Source of the DNA: Oligella urethralis DSM 7531
GTDB taxonomy: Bacteria; Pseudomonadota; Gammaproteobacteria; Burkholderiales; Burkholderiaceae_B
Assembly: GCF_000372065.1 (NCBI RefSeq)
Contig: NZ_AQVB01000012.1
Location: 1 to 64,000, forward strand
Reading direction: 5' to 3'
DNA length: 64,000 nt
Positions 1 to 10,404 of this stretch are shown piece by piece. The notes beneath the pieces were generated by a model. That model saw only the letters and a program-made list of their open reading frames with translations, searched no databases and had not been told where the DNA came from. Position numbers and translations under genes: made by a program. How positions within the stretch are numbered: position 1 is the stretch's first letter; every line of letters starts with the position of its first letter.

Positions 1-236
1 CCTCAATCACATGTTAGGGCTGACTAAGTATTGGGCTTTGCGAGATTATGCACGCTTACCCCCCTAACCTGCCGAATCAGGTTCACTAACGCTATGGACA
101 TCTTACTTCCTATGGCTTCCTTCAGACCCTGCCGTTAGCCGGCAACGCCCTTGCCATTCGGATTATCTTCCCCTTAGTCAGGGTGATACAGGTCTCTTGC
201 AACCTGTCGGGTTTGCCAACCTCGCTGGGCAAACAC
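1..236 (-). mobile_element. Group IIC-type intron RNA, 5' part only
   Basis: On the minus strand the segment starts at 236 with GTGTTTGCCC, close to the GUGYG 5' consensus of group II introns. It then carries landmarks of group IIC domain I: a GGCAAGGGCG segment (minus strand, about 140-150), the block TCTGAAGGAAGCC (about 111-125), a GGTTAGG box, and TGCATAA followed by CAAAGCCC nearer the left edge. These occur in the same order as in the Oceanobacillus iheyensis group IIC intron as I remember it. The intron begins immediately after a hairpin terminator, the usual IIC target. Domains II-VI and any reverse transcriptase gene would lie left of position 1, so it is unknown whether the element is complete or active. 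Confidence 0.75.
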
Positions 237-238
237 AT

Positions 239-272
239 AAAAAAGGGCGAACTCACAATGAATCCGCCCTTT
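239..272 (-). terminator. Hairpin terminator, intron target site
   Basis: An 8-bp perfect stem (242-249 with 265-272) is followed on the minus strand by six T (244-239). It has the form of a Rho-independent terminator. No minus-strand gene was recognised upstream of it. It directly borders the group IIC-like intron. Confidence 0.7.
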
Positions 273-586
273 GCGCTGTTTTTATTGTACCGTGCTACTT
301 GCTGTATTGAAGCTGTCTCGTACTTCGTGTCATTAATATCTAGTAGCACAGACCCAAAATACTTCGATTGGGATTTCTGCTCATGCAGAGCGCGTCTCCT
401 CACCTGCATGTGATTACTATACGTTATTTTTTATTACATTTCATTTAGGGATATCACTAGTTTCTATCCCCTAATGCTGACATAGCTTTTGTTAATTTAA
501 TTGATAGTGATTACTATTCTCTATTAGCAGTGTACACTAGTAGGATTGATAATTTTTCTTAAACCTTGAATGTAGGGAGATAGCGT
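273..586. other. Non-coding gap before fumC
   Basis: I recognise no gene here. The right half (about 415-580) is AT-rich and must hold the fumC promoter, but no convincing -35/-10 pair stands out. A minus-strand open frame crosses this gap, the terminator and the intron; that makes it an unlikely gene. Confidence 0.5.
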
Positions 587-1975
587 ATGAGAATTGAAAG
601 CGATTCAATGGGCACGATTGAGGTGCCTGAGGATAAGTATTGGGGCGCCCAGACACAGCGCTCCATTCAAAACTTCCCGATTGGTGTAGCGCGCTTTAAA
701 TGGGGTCGCAGCATGATCCGCGCCTTAGGCATTCTAAAAAAATCCGCTGCAGAGGCCAATGACGAATTAGGCGAGATTGGGGCTGAGGTGGCTAAGCTCA
801 TTATCCAAGCCGCCGATGAGGTGATTGAGGGTAAATTAGATGCACACTTCCCGCTCGTTGTGTTTCAAACCGGATCCGGCACCCAGTCCAATATGAATTC
901 CAATGAGGTCATCTCTAATCGTGCGATTGAACTAGCTGGCGGCAGCATGGGCTCCAAAATACCGGTTCACCCTAATGATCACGTAAACCGCGGTCAGTCT
1001 TCAAATGACACTTTCCCCACCGCCATGTATATTGCCACCGTTTTGGAGCTGAAGGAAACACTTTTCCCAGCCATTAAGGTTTTGCGTGATACCCTCGCCG
1101 CTAAAGCCGAGGCTTACAAAGAGATTGTCAAAACCGGTCGCACACATTTACAAGACGCCACACCGATTACCTTAGGTCAGGAGATTTCCAGCTGGGTCGC
1201 ACAAATTGACTACGGCATGGAGTCTATTGAGCTCAATATGCAAGGCTTATACGATTTAGCCATTGGCGGCACGGCCGTCGGTACAGGCCTCAATGCACAC
1301 CCGCAATTTGGTGAACTATGCGCAGCGAATATTGCTAAAGCGACTGGCTACCCTTTCCGTAGTGCGAAAAATAAATTCTTTGCCCTTTCCGCACATGATG
1401 CCCTAAGCGCAACCTCAGCCGCCTTACGCACACTGGCCATGGCTCTGATGAAAATGGCGAATGATGTGCGTTGGCTAGCGAGTGGCCCTCGCTGCGGTAT
1501 CGGTGAAATTACGATTCCCGAAAATGAACCGGGCTCATCTATTATGCCAGGTAAAGTGAATCCCACGCAGGCGGAAGCGCTGACCATGGTGTGCGTGCAG
1601 GTCTTTGGTAATGACGCCGCTGTCGCCTTTGCCAATAGTCAAGGCAATTTCCAGTTAAATGTGTATAAGCCCGTGATGGTTCATAATGTACTTGAAAGCA
1701 TTCAGCTCCTAGCGGATGCGGCATTGGCCTTTAATGATCATTGCGCTGTCGGTATTGAGCCCGAACTTGAAAAAATCAAGCAGAATCTAGAGAAAAATCT
1801 GATGCTTGTCACGGCCTTAAATAAGCATATTGGTTATGATAAAGCGGCTGAAATTGCCAAAAAAGCGCATCATGAAAAGCTGAGTCTACGCGAGTCGGCA
1901 CTCGCACTTGGCTATTTAAGCGCTGAAGACTTTGATAAATATATTGTGCCACTTGATATGACGCATAATAACTAA
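587..1975 (+). CDS. fumC: Class II fumarate hydratase
   Basis: Interconverts fumarate and L-malate in the cytosolic TCA cycle without an iron-sulfur cluster. The 462-residue length is normal for FumC. The superfamily signature [11 protein letters not shown] is at about residues 316-326 and contains the catalytic-loop serine. Further conserved segments are SSNDTFPTA and [11 protein letters not shown]. The ATG at 587 follows a purine-rich AGGGAGAT ribosome site. The gene stands alone on the plus strand and converges with the tkt-gap-pgk operon, sharing the hairpin at 1992-2027. The class I enzyme is a different family and is excluded by these motifs. Confidence 0.97.
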   Translation: MRIESDSMGTIEVPEDKYWGAQTQRSIQNFPIGVARFKWGRSMIRALGILKKSAAEANDELGEIGAEVAKLIIQAADEVIEGKLDAHFPLVVFQTGSGTQSNMNSNEVISNRAIELAGGSMGSKIPVHPNDHVNRGQSSNDTFPTAMYIATVLELKETLFPAIKVLRDTLAAKAEAYKEIVKTGRTHLQDATPITLGQEISSWVAQIDYGMESIELNMQGLYDLAIGGTAVGTGLNAHPQFGELCAANIAKATGYPFRSAKNKFFALSAHDALSATSAALRTLAMALMKMANDVRWLASGPRCGIGEITIPENEPGSSIMPGKVNPTQAEALTMVCVQVFGNDAAVAFANSQGNFQLNVYKPVMVHNVLESIQLLADAALAFNDHCAVGIEPELEKIKQNLEKNLMLVTALNKHIGYDKAAEIAKKAHHEKLSLRESALALGYLSAEDFDKYIVPLDMTHNN

Positions 1976-1991
1976 CGCGCTTTATCAAAAA

Positions 1992-2027
1992 AGCCTGATG
2001 GTATGTAAAGCATCATACCATCAGGCT
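1992..2027. terminator. Bidirectional terminator fumC/pgk
   Basis: A 14-bp perfect stem (1992-2005 with 2014-2027) and an 8-base loop lie between the converging fumC and pgk genes. The minus-strand product ends in a run of T (positions 1992 and below), so it is a strong terminator for the pgk transcript. The plus-strand tail is weaker (AGTTTAGTTT). Confidence 0.88.
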
Positions 2028-2076
2028 AGTTTAGTTTAGCCACACGTTGCTAGCACGGCGCAAAAACTTACATGAC

Positions 2077-3276
2077 TTAGCTTTCGTAGCGTTGCTCTAA
2101 AATTTCTAAAGCGGGTAACTTCTTACCTTCCAAAAACTCCAAGAAGGCACCACCACCCGTGGAGATATAACTCACCTTATCAGCGATACCGAATTTAGCT
2201 ATTGCGGCTAGGGTGTCACCGCCCCCTGCAATAGAAAAGGCCTCACTCTCAGCAATGGCTTTTGCAATCACTTCCGTACCACCAGCAAAGGCATCAAATT
2301 CAAACACACCGACCGGACCATTCCAAACAATGGTGCCAGCTTTGCTTAACATACCAGCTAAGCTAGCCGCAGTTTTAGGACCAATATCAAAAATCATATC
2401 GTCTTCAGCCACTTCGGTAGCAGACTTTGTCTCAGCAGGCGTATCGGCGGCAAAGGCTTTGCCCACCACCACATCTTCGGGAATGGGCAGGTGTGCGTTG
2501 CGGCTAAGGATTTTCTTAATCACCGCCTCACTTTGTCCTAACTGTTCAGGCTCAGCTAAGGATTTTCCGATATTCAGACCCTCAGCCAACATAAAGGTAT
2601 TGGCAATACCACCGCCCACAATCAGCTGATCGACTTTATCAGCTAAGCTTTCTAGAATCGACAATTTAGTGGACACCTTAGAACCACCCACAATAGCGAC
2701 AAGCGGACGTTTAGGCTTTTCTAAGGCCACGCTTAAAGCGACTAATTCTGCCTCTAATAAGGGACCAGCGCAAGCAACGGGGGCAAATTTAGCGATACCA
2801 TGGGTAGAGGCTTGGGCCCGGTGCGCTGTACCAAATGCGTCATTTACATAAACATCGCAGAGCTTAGCCATTTGTTGAGATAGCTCATCAGCGTTAGCCT
2901 TCTCACCAACATTGAGACGACAGTTTTCTAACACCACCACCTGACCGGGACTAACATCAACGCCATTAACCCAGTTCTGCACTAAGGGTACTGCTTGACC
3001 TAAAAGCTCAGCCATATGCGCTGCCACAGGTGCCAAACTATCCTCAGGACGAGCTTCTGTTCCTTCGACAGGGCGGCCTAAATGAGAGCAAACCATCACG
3101 GCTGCACCACTTTGCAAAGCCAGTTTAATCCCGGGGATTGAGGCTCGGATGCGTGTATCCTCGGTAATTTCGCCTTGACTATTAAAAGGCACGTTTAAGT
3201 CAGCGCGAATAAAGACACGCTTATTTTTTAATTCGCCCCGCTCAGCTAATGAAGCGAGTGTTTTAATTTTAAACAT
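2077..3276 (-). CDS. pgk: Phosphoglycerate kinase
   Basis: Transfers phosphate between 1,3-bisphosphoglycerate and ADP to give 3-phosphoglycerate and ATP in glycolysis, and the reverse in gluconeogenesis. The 399-residue length is typical. Visible family motifs are RADLNVPF near residue 25, the SHLGRP segment, [10 protein letters not shown] in the nucleotide-binding half and the C-terminal GGGDTLAAI. The start ATG is preceded by GGGAGCTC on the minus strand. It is the last gene of the operon tkt-gap-pgk. A 136-base gap to gap contains a stable hairpin that may set the relative mRNA levels. Confidence 0.97.
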   Translation of the reverse strand: MFKIKTLASLAERGELKNKRVFIRADLNVPFNSQGEITEDTRIRASIPGIKLALQSGAAVMVCSHLGRPVEGTEARPEDSLAPVAAHMAELLGQAVPLVQNWVNGVDVSPGQVVVLENCRLNVGEKANADELSQQMAKLCDVYVNDAFGTAHRAQASTHGIAKFAPVACAGPLLEAELVALSVALEKPKRPLVAIVGGSKVSTKLSILESLADKVDQLIVGGGIANTFMLAEGLNIGKSLAEPEQLGQSEAVIKKILSRNAHLPIPEDVVVGKAFAADTPAETKSATEVAEDDMIFDIGPKTAASLAGMLSKAGTIVWNGPVGVFEFDAFAGGTEVIAKAIAESEAFSIAGGGDTLAAIAKFGIADKVSYISTGGGAFLEFLEGKKLPALEILEQRYES

Positions 3277-3325
3277 GAAGAGCTCCCAAAGACTCTGCTA
3301 TATTTTAAATAGCGTTTAGCAGTAA

Positions 3326-3364
3326 CAAAGCGGCATTCAATCCGTAGTTGAAATGCCGCCTTTG
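3326..3364 (-). terminator. Hairpin between gap and pgk
   Basis: Imperfect stem-loop: CAAAGCGGCATT at 3326-3337 pairs with a matching segment at 3351-3364. In the transcribed (minus) direction it lacks a long T run. An mRNA-stabilising element or partial terminator between gap and pgk is as likely as a full terminator. Confidence 0.45.
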
Positions 3365-3412
3365 TCTTTTACTTAATTACTGATTTTCATTGTGAAATGA
3401 GTCGCCAGCTAA

Positions 3413-4423
3413 TTACTTAGCATTCATCAAAGCCACTGTATTGTCCAGCATACGCTGAGAGAAGCCCCACTCGTTATCGTACCAAGAAGATACCTTGACC
3501 AGACGACCGCTAACCTTGGTTAGGGTGGCATCGTAAATACTGGATTCATTACTGTGATTAAAGTCGGTCGAAACTAGGGGCAGATCATTAAAGCCTAAGA
3601 CACCCTTTAACTCACCCTCAGAGGCTGCTTTAAGAATGCGATTAACCTCATCAACCGTGGTTTCACGCTTAGCGATAAAGGATAAATCCACCATCGATAC
3701 GTTAATGGTTGGTACCCGAACTGCATAACCGTCTAATTTACCATTTAACTCAGGTAATACCAAACCTAGCGCCTTGGCAGCACCGGTTTTGGTCGGAATC
3801 ATATTCATTGAGGCTGAACGCGCACGACGCAAGTCCTTATGACGCACATCTAATAGCACCTGGTCATTGGTATAGGCGTGGATAGTCGTCATTAAACCAT
3901 TTTCCACCCCAATAGCCTCATGCAAAGGCTTCACCAACGGGGCTAAGCAGTTAGTTGTACAAGAAGCAGCAGAGATCACCGTGTGTTCAGCTTTTAAAAC
4001 ATCCTGGTTAACACCGTACACCACCGTTGCATCGACATCATCACCGCCAGGCGCTGAAATAATGACCTTTTTAGCGCCAGACTCTAAATGCACTTCCGCC
4101 TTGGCTTTACTAGTAAAAGCACCCGTACACTCCAACACCACGTCCACATCTAATTCACCCCAAGGCAATTCCTTAGGATCGCGGGTGGCAAACAAACGGA
4201 TACGATCGCCATTTATCACAAAATGATCGCCGTCTAACTGCACATCCGCATCAAAACGACCATGCGTGGTATCGTATTTTAATAAATGGGCATTAGTTTC
4301 AAAATCGCCGGACATATTAATCGCCACGATTTCGATATCATGCTTTTTATTGTTTTCGTAATGGGCACGTAAAACGTTACGACCAATACGACCAAAACCT
4401 GTAATAGCAACACGAATCGTCAT
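3413..4423 (-). CDS. gap: Type I glyceraldehyde-3-phosphate dehydrogenase
   Basis: Oxidises glyceraldehyde 3-phosphate to 1,3-bisphosphoglycerate with NAD(P). The protein has 336 residues with an N-terminal Rossmann fold (GFGRIGRN at about 9-16). The catalytic site SAASCTTNC has its nucleophile at C155, and the partner histidine is H182 (IHAYTND). The ribosome site overlaps the stop codon of tkt (TAAGGAG), indicating translational coupling. Unusual: the acidic residue that normally follows VAIN in NAD-specific enzymes is M37 here. Cofactor preference may therefore be relaxed toward NADP; this is inference. Confidence 0.96.
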   Translation of the reverse strand: MTIRVAITGFGRIGRNVLRAHYENNKKHDIEIVAINMSGDFETNAHLLKYDTTHGRFDADVQLDGDHFVINGDRIRLFATRDPKELPWGELDVDVVLECTGAFTSKAKAEVHLESGAKKVIISAPGGDDVDATVVYGVNQDVLKAEHTVISAASCTTNCLAPLVKPLHEAIGVENGLMTTIHAYTNDQVLLDVRHKDLRRARSASMNMIPTKTGAAKALGLVLPELNGKLDGYAVRVPTINVSMVDLSFIAKRETTVDEVNRILKAASEGELKGVLGFNDLPLVSTDFNHSNESSIYDATLTKVSGRLVKVSSWYDNEWGFSQRMLDNTVALMNAK

Positions 4424-4434
4424 TTTTCGACTCC

Positions 4435-6483
4435 TTATAAAAGATTCTTCACCGCTGCAACGACTTTCTCAGCCGTCAAGCCAAAATAGTTAAATAACTG
4501 ACCGGCCGGCGCTGATGCACCGTAACTATCGATACCAACAACCGCACCATCACGGCCTACATACTTATACCAAAGGTCGGTACTACCCGCCTCTACCGCC
4601 ACCGTGGGTAAAGCCGGTGGCAACACTGCCTCACGATAGGCTTTGCTCTGACGATCAAAGACATTAGTTGAAGGCATGGACACCACACGTACAGCAATAC
4701 CCTCAGCAGCTAATTGCTGTTGGGCTTTAATGGCAATTTCCACCTCAGAACCAGTGGCTACAATCACCGCTTGCGCATTATCCGCATCACTTAATACATA
4801 AGCACCCATGGCGATTTGTGCCAAGGCAGTCTCAGTTCTCGGCATAAATGGCAGATTTTGTCGGGAAAGTAGTAAAGCGCTAGGCCCGCCATCTTTAACC
4901 TGAGCCCCTACTGTTACTGGTCGCTCAACAGCAGAGCGCCAAGCAACCGCGGTCTCTACCGTATCGCATGGGCGCCAGACATCTAGATTAGGAATCAGTC
5001 TTAAGCTACTTGCATGCTCAATCGACTGGTGTGTCGGACCATCCTCACCCAAACCAATAGAGTCATGGGTAAAGATATGAATCACGCGCTGCTTCATCAA
5101 GGCCGCCATACGAATGGCATTACGCGAATAATCGGAAAAGGTCAGGAAGGTGCCGCCAAAAGGCAAATAACCACCATGTAAAGCCATACCGTTCATCATC
5201 GCTGCCATCGCAAATTCACGTACACCATAATTAATATGACGTCCGGCTGGCGTATCCTGACCGGCTCGGACGGCTACCGCACCCGACCAATCAGTAAAAT
5301 TAGAACCAGTTAAGTCAGCGGAACCACCAATCAACTCAGGCAGCATCGCTTGCAAGGCCTCAATCACAAACTGCGAGGCCTTACGTGTTGCAACGGTTTC
5401 AGCTCGCTGCACGGTTTCATCTAAGAAAGCTTGAAAACGTACTGCGAAATCGGCTGGTAAATCACCCTGCATACGGCGCTCAAACTCTCGTGCCAACTCA
5501 GGATGAGCGGCACTGTAGGCAGCAAATTTATCCGCCCAAAGCGCTTCTTTTTGTGTACCCTGTTCGCGTAAATCCCATGCCGATTTAATGGCTTCCGGAA
5601 TCTCAAAGGGCTCAGCATCCCAACCAATGGCTTGACGCGTGGCTTGAATTTCATCAGCTCCCAAAGGCGCACCATGCACCTTGGCCGTACCAGCCAATTT
5701 AGGCGAACCCTGACCGATAACAGTGCGACAGCAAATTAAGGTAGGACCACGATCAGCTTCAGCAGCCCAGGTTTTGGCTTGTTCAATCGCCGCACTCACC
5801 GCCTCAACATCATGCCCATCCACCTGCGGAATCACCTGCCAGCCGTAGCTTTCAAAACGCTTAGCGGTATCATCACTAAACCAAGGCTGCACCTCACCGT
5901 CAATCGAAATGCCATTATCATCGTACAGTACAATCAGCTTATTAAGCTTAAGCGTACCGGCTAATGAACATGCCTCATGCGAGATACCCTCCATCAAACA
6001 ACCGTCACCCACAAATACATAGGTATTGTGATCAACAATCTCATGACCAGGACGATTAAACTCCTTGGCTAAAAGTTGCTCAGCCAAGGCAAAGCCAACC
6101 GAATTCGCTAAACCCTGCCCCAAAGGACCGGTGGTGGTCTCGACCCCAGCAGTAACAAAGTTTTCTGGATGACCAGGTGTTTTGGAATGTAATTGACGGA
6201 AGTTTTTAATCTCTTCTATCGGTAAATCATAACCACTCAAATGCAGCAATGAATAAAGTAGCATTGAGCCGTGACCGTTAGATAGTACAAAACGATCCCG
6301 ATTAGGCCAAAGTGGATTATTTGGGTTGTGATTTAGATGACGCGTCCAAAGTGCAACAGCAATTTCAGCCATGCCCATGGGGGCGCCGGGATGCCCGGAA
6401 TTGGCTTGTTGAACAGCGTCCATCGAAAGGGCGCGAATCGCATTTGCTAAATCCGTCGGTTGAATACCTGAGGAAGAGTTCAT
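4435..6483 (-). CDS. tkt: Transketolase
   Basis: Thiamine-diphosphate enzyme moving two-carbon ketol units between sugar phosphates in the pentose phosphate pathway. The 682-residue length is normal. The N-terminal domain carries the GHPGAPMG segment and the ThDP motif GDGCLMEG (around residue 160). The central pyrimidine-binding domain contains the [10 protein letters not shown] segment, and a C-terminal domain follows. It is the first gene of the tkt-gap-pgk operon, with AGGACGG before the ATG. The 100-base gap to the divergent rsmE gene must hold both promoters and is AT-rich, including a TATAAT. Confidence 0.97.
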   Translation of the reverse strand: MNSSSGIQPTDLANAIRALSMDAVQQANSGHPGAPMGMAEIAVALWTRHLNHNPNNPLWPNRDRFVLSNGHGSMLLYSLLHLSGYDLPIEEIKNFRQLHSKTPGHPENFVTAGVETTTGPLGQGLANSVGFALAEQLLAKEFNRPGHEIVDHNTYVFVGDGCLMEGISHEACSLAGTLKLNKLIVLYDDNGISIDGEVQPWFSDDTAKRFESYGWQVIPQVDGHDVEAVSAAIEQAKTWAAEADRGPTLICCRTVIGQGSPKLAGTAKVHGAPLGADEIQATRQAIGWDAEPFEIPEAIKSAWDLREQGTQKEALWADKFAAYSAAHPELAREFERRMQGDLPADFAVRFQAFLDETVQRAETVATRKASQFVIEALQAMLPELIGGSADLTGSNFTDWSGAVAVRAGQDTPAGRHINYGVREFAMAAMMNGMALHGGYLPFGGTFLTFSDYSRNAIRMAALMKQRVIHIFTHDSIGLGEDGPTHQSIEHASSLRLIPNLDVWRPCDTVETAVAWRSAVERPVTVGAQVKDGGPSALLLSRQNLPFMPRTETALAQIAMGAYVLSDADNAQAVIVATGSEVEIAIKAQQQLAAEGIAVRVVSMPSTNVFDRQSKAYREAVLPPALPTVAVEAGSTDLWYKYVGRDGAVVGIDSYGASAPAGQLFNYFGLTAEKVVAAVKNLL

Positions 6484-6583
6484 ATCCGTCCTATATCAGA
6501 AATTTTGTGATAAGTGGCTTATAATTTAAGCAAATTATTGTGGTTTAACATTCTATCATTTATCCTTTGTTCCATGGAGCTTT

Positions 6584-7360
6584 ATGTCCCTACCCCGCTT
6601 TTTCTATCCCGCCCCCTTAGCCACTAACGAGACTGTGGTGTTGTCGCAGGAGATTGCTAATCATGCAGGGCGTAGTTTACGTTTACGTGATGGTGATGGG
6701 ATAGTTTTATTTAATGGTCAAGGCGGGGAGTTTGCGGCACAGCTATTTTTTGACAATGGCGTAGCCAAAGCTCGTATCGGCACTTTCACTGCAGACAACC
6801 GTTTACCAGGTGGACACCTTGCCATTGCCCAAGCCCTACCAAGCGGCGATAAAATGGACTGGATTATAGAAAAAAATAGCGAGCTGGGGGTCCTTGCGAT
6901 TCATCCACTAAAGGCAGAACGTTCGATATTACAGCTAAGCGGCAGTCGCCTACAAAAGCGCCTACAGCGCTGGCAAAGCATCGCCAATAGCTCAGCTGAG
7001 CAATGCGGTCGCAATCTCCCCTTGGCTGTGAGTGATGTAAGCTCAATAAAGCAGTTTTTAGAGCAGCAATCCTATGATTTACTGCTACTCTGTCATCATG
7101 AAAATGGCAGCAAACTCAGCGATTATTTAATACAGTACCGAGACCACTTAGCGCCAGATACACTGGCGTCGATTTGTCTTTTGATCGGGCCTGAAGGTGG
7201 CTGGTCAGATAATGAACTGGTTCTCTTTGCTTCTTATGGCCAAGACCACAGCAGTCGCTCCACCTTGCAAAAAGTGATTTGGGGCGAGCGCATATTCAGA
7301 ACTGAAACCGCCGGACTTGCCCTGGCCTCTGCCTGCCTAGCCCTATTAGACTGGAACTGA
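6584..7360 (+). CDS. rsmE: 16S rRNA m3U1498 methyltransferase
   Basis: Methylates N3 of U1498 in helix 44 of 16S rRNA using S-adenosylmethionine. The protein has 258 residues: an N-terminal PUA-like RNA-binding part (HAGRSLRLRDGD) and a C-terminal SPOUT trefoil-knot domain. The knot motif LLIGPEGGWSDNE is at about residues 198-210, with ERIFRTETAGLAL at the end. GGAG precedes the ATG. It is divergent from tkt. Confidence 0.95.
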   Translation: MSLPRFFYPAPLATNETVVLSQEIANHAGRSLRLRDGDGIVLFNGQGGEFAAQLFFDNGVAKARIGTFTADNRLPGGHLAIAQALPSGDKMDWIIEKNSELGVLAIHPLKAERSILQLSGSRLQKRLQRWQSIANSSAEQCGRNLPLAVSDVSSIKQFLEQQSYDLLLLCHHENGSKLSDYLIQYRDHLAPDTLASICLLIGPEGGWSDNELVLFASYGQDHSSRSTLQKVIWGERIFRTETAGLALASACLALLDWN

Positions 7361-7387
7361 TCGCACTTCCACCCTAGCTCTTACAAT

Positions 7388-7419
7388 TCAGGCTTCGGAA
7401 GCAACGTCCCGAAGCCTGA
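7388..7419. terminator. Hairpin between rsmE and barstar-like gene
   Basis: An 11-bp perfect stem (7388-7398 with 7409-7419) lies between converging genes. Neither strand has a clear T run after the stem. It is probably a shared transcription end, but its terminator strength is uncertain. Confidence 0.5.
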
Positions 7420-7445
7420 CAGCAACTAAAGCAAGCTTAACTTAA

Positions 7446-7916
7446 TTACTCGTCAATCTCACCATAACGTGTGGGTGCCTTACCAGGCTCAGGCGCCTCA
7501 TGCGGACCAACATGCTCAACAAAATAAGCAAAGCGGCGCCCCTTGCTCTCAGCAAATTTAGTCACATCCTGCAAGATGCCGTCTAACTGCCCAGCAAACT
7601 CTCGCAACGCATCATCCTCTGAATGCAGACTCTGGAGCCAGAGCACCATGCCCTTTTTCTGATCCGTATTGGTTTCATTAAGACAGTCCAATAAGGCGTC
7701 TGTATCCGAACCGAAAAAAGATGGATAATCGACCGCCTTGGATACTGCGCGTAATACAGCTGAAACATTACGCGCTTTATCACAATTAACATTAAAAAAG
7801 GTCAAACCTTGGGAAGCAGCCAATTCACTGACCGCTTCAAGCTGGGCAAGCTCCTCTGGAATCGCGCCACCTACTGCAAAGACTTGCTCTAAGCTTGTCG
7901 CTGTTTTTTTGACCAT
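7446..7916 (-). CDS. Barstar-family protein, orphan
   Basis: A 156-residue cytosolic protein. The middle segment DYPSFFGSDTDALLDCLNE (about residues 83-101) matches the barstar core in which aromatic residues and an acidic helix plug the active site of a barnase-type RNase. The family is known as an intracellular inhibitor of secreted guanyl-specific ribonucleases. Here the core sits inside N- and C-terminal extensions, and no ribonuclease gene is adjacent. It could be an immunity protein for an RNase encoded elsewhere or by neighbouring cells, or a repurposed housekeeping member. Family assignment is good; function is open. Confidence 0.75.
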   Translation of the reverse strand: MVKKTATSLEQVFAVGGAIPEELAQLEAVSELAASQGLTFFNVNCDKARNVSAVLRAVSKAVDYPSFFGSDTDALLDCLNETNTDQKKGMVLWLQSLHSEDDALREFAGQLDGILQDVTKFAESKGRRFAYFVEHVGPHEAPEPGKAPTRYGEIDE

Positions 7917-7976
7917 CCCATCTCCTCAAACAAGCAATAACTGAGATACTAATTTCAATTTTAAAATAATTTGACC

Positions 7977-10271
7977 CTAGGATGCACGGGTATTTGCATC
8001 AACCACAGCCAAGACTGTCATATTAATAATTCGTCTCACCGTCGCACTAGAAGTCAAAATATGCACTGGTTTTTTACATCCTAAAAGGAAAGGACCGATG
8101 GATACATTACTGCCGACAGAAGACTTTAATAAGTTATACGCAATATTACCACTTTGCATATCAGGGCAAATCACTAAATTAGCACTCCCAGTCAATGGCG
8201 AATCCGGCATACGCTTCTTGCGTAAAGCCTCATTCAGCGCCATATCGCCGTGCATTTCCCCATCAATTTCAAGCGCTGGATCACGCTCACGGATGATTTC
8301 TAATGCTTTACGCATTTTTTCACCAGAAATCGGAAAATCCGTACCATAGTCTGAAGACGATAACAGTGCGACCTTAGGGTTGATTTTAATATGTCTCAAC
8401 TCGGCAGCAGCCATTAAGGTGATCTCAGCAATTTCTTCAGGCGTGGGATCTGGATTAACATGTGTATCGGCTATGGCAATCACTCGCTCAGGTAGGATTA
8501 ATAAGCTTAGCGCACCGTAGGTACTAACATTTTCATCCATCCCTAAGACCTGATCAATCCACTGCAAATGACCAGTATAGGTGCCGACCGTACCACAAAT
8601 CATGCCATCAGCCTCACCAAGGTGCATCAACATCGCACCAATCAAGGTCATGCGTCGACGCATTTCGACACGTGCAAGCTCTTGGCTCACACCGGCACGC
8701 TTACGCATCTCCCAATAAGACTGCCAATACACCTTGTAGCGATCATCCATCTCAGGATTTACCACTTCTACTTGCGTCTCTAAATCAATGCGTAATCCGT
8801 ACTGCTTAATACGCTTAGCTAAGACCTCAGGTCGACCCACTAAGATCGGTGCGCAAATTTTTTCGTCTAACAATACTTGCACCGCACGTAACACACGCTC
8901 ATCCTCACCCTCGGTAAAGACGATACGAGATTTCTTATCCTGTTCGATATTAAATTGACGCGCCATCGTAAATAGAGGGCGCATAAAGGCACCTGAGTGA
9001 TAAACAAACTCTTTTAAGTTACCGATATACTCATCAAAATCCGCAATCGGACGTGTGGCCACCCCATCTTCCATCGCGGCTTTCGCAACGGCTGGCGCAA
9101 TGCGGGTAATTAAGCGCGGATCTAAGGGCTTCGGAATCAAGTATTCGGGACCAAAGGATACCTCCGTCACCTCATAAGCTGCCGCCACACGCTCATTTTG
9201 TTCCTCTTGAGCCAAATTACAAATCGCATGCACGCAAGCAATTTCCATATTACGCGTAATGCTGATAGCACCGACATCGAGTGCACCACGGAAAATATAG
9301 GGGAAACAAAGTACGTTATTAACCTGATTCGGGTAATCAGAACGACCAGTTGCAATCACCGCATCCGGACGCACCTCTTTGGCTAACTCTGGCAGAATTT
9401 CAGGATTCGGATTTGCTAAGGCTAAGATTAAGGGTTGCGCAGCCATTTTTTTAACCATATCCTGCTTTAACACACCCCCTGCAGATAGTCCCAAGAAAAC
9501 ATCAGCGCCATCAATAATCTGATCAAGGGTACGCAGCGAGGTTTCTTGAGCGTAACGCGCCTTTTTCTCATCCATCAACAAGGTACGACCCTTGTAAACA
9601 ACGCCCTCAATATCGCTCACCCAGATATTCTCAAGCGGCACACCTAAATCCACTAACAAATCCAGACAAGCTAAGGCTGCAGCGCCGGCGCCGGACACCA
9701 CCAACTTCACCTCATCGATAGCTTTATCAACCACCTTAAGCCCATTAATAAAGGCAGCAGCTACACATATCGCGGTACCATGCTGATCATCATGGAACAC
9801 TGGGATACGCATACGCTCACGTAATTTTTGCTCGACTATAAAACACTCTGGCGCTTTAATATCCTCTAAGTTAATACCACCGAAGGTAGGCTCTAATCCA
9901 GCGATAATTTCAACTAATTTCTCCGGATCCTTTTCATTAATTTCAATATCAAAGCAATCAATCCCGGCGAACTTCTTAAATAGTACAGCCTTACCCTCCA
10001 TCACAGGCTTAGAGGCTAAGGCACCGATCTCGCCCAAGCCTAAGACAGCCGTACCGTTAGTAATAACGCCCACCAGGTTACCGCGCGCTGTATACAGGCT
10101 AGCGTTTGCGGCGTCCTTAACAATTTCGTCACAAGCCGCAGCCACACCCGGGGAATAAGCTAAGGCCAAGTCTCGCTGGTTAGCCAGCTTTTTAGTCGGT
10201 TCTACCGAAATCTTACCCGGCTTACCCTGTCGGTGATAAAACAAGGCGGCTTCGCGCAACGTATCGTCCAT
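7977..10271 (-). CDS. maeB: NADP-type malic enzyme with phosphotransacetylase-like domain
   Basis: Decarboxylates malate to pyruvate, producing NADPH. The 764-residue protein joins an N-terminal malic enzyme half (YSPGVAAAC, the metal/NAD regions HDDQHGTA and VSGAGAAA) to a C-terminal half resembling phosphate acetyltransferase ([21 protein letters not shown]). The latter acts as a regulatory domain in MaeB-type enzymes. I place the start at the internal ATG 10271, because AAGGATTTT lies just upstream and the family begins MDDxL. The longer frame up to 10349 lacks these features. It is probably monocistronic. Confidence 0.93.
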   Translation of the reverse strand: MDDTLREAALFYHRQGKPGKISVEPTKKLANQRDLALAYSPGVAAACDEIVKDAANASLYTARGNLVGVITNGTAVLGLGEIGALASKPVMEGKAVLFKKFAGIDCFDIEINEKDPEKLVEIIAGLEPTFGGINLEDIKAPECFIVEQKLRERMRIPVFHDDQHGTAICVAAAFINGLKVVDKAIDEVKLVVSGAGAAALACLDLLVDLGVPLENIWVSDIEGVVYKGRTLLMDEKKARYAQETSLRTLDQIIDGADVFLGLSAGGVLKQDMVKKMAAQPLILALANPNPEILPELAKEVRPDAVIATGRSDYPNQVNNVLCFPYIFRGALDVGAISITRNMEIACVHAICNLAQEEQNERVAAAYEVTEVSFGPEYLIPKPLDPRLITRIAPAVAKAAMEDGVATRPIADFDEYIGNLKEFVYHSGAFMRPLFTMARQFNIEQDKKSRIVFTEGEDERVLRAVQVLLDEKICAPILVGRPEVLAKRIKQYGLRIDLETQVEVVNPEMDDRYKVYWQSYWEMRKRAGVSQELARVEMRRRMTLIGAMLMHLGEADGMICGTVGTYTGHLQWIDQVLGMDENVSTYGALSLLILPERVIAIADTHVNPDPTPEEIAEITLMAAAELRHIKINPKVALLSSSDYGTDFPISGEKMRKALEIIRERDPALEIDGEMHGDMALNEALRKKRMPDSPLTGSANLVICPDMQSGNIAYNLLKSSVGSNVSIGPFLLGCKKPVHILTSSATVRRIINMTVLAVVDANTRAS

Positions 10272-10404
10272 TGATAAAATCCTTAATTCTTGAGAGTGAT
10301 GATGAAATAATGACAGCGGACGCGCTATCAACACAGGGGATGACAGCAATTCAGCGTACTCGCTAATTTATACTCAATACTAACGTATTATTTAATGAAT
10401 TACA

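Noticed and set aside
122-409. 95-residue minus-strand open frame
   Set aside because: It crosses the terminator hairpin and the 5' intron boundary, has no ribosome site and no family resemblance.
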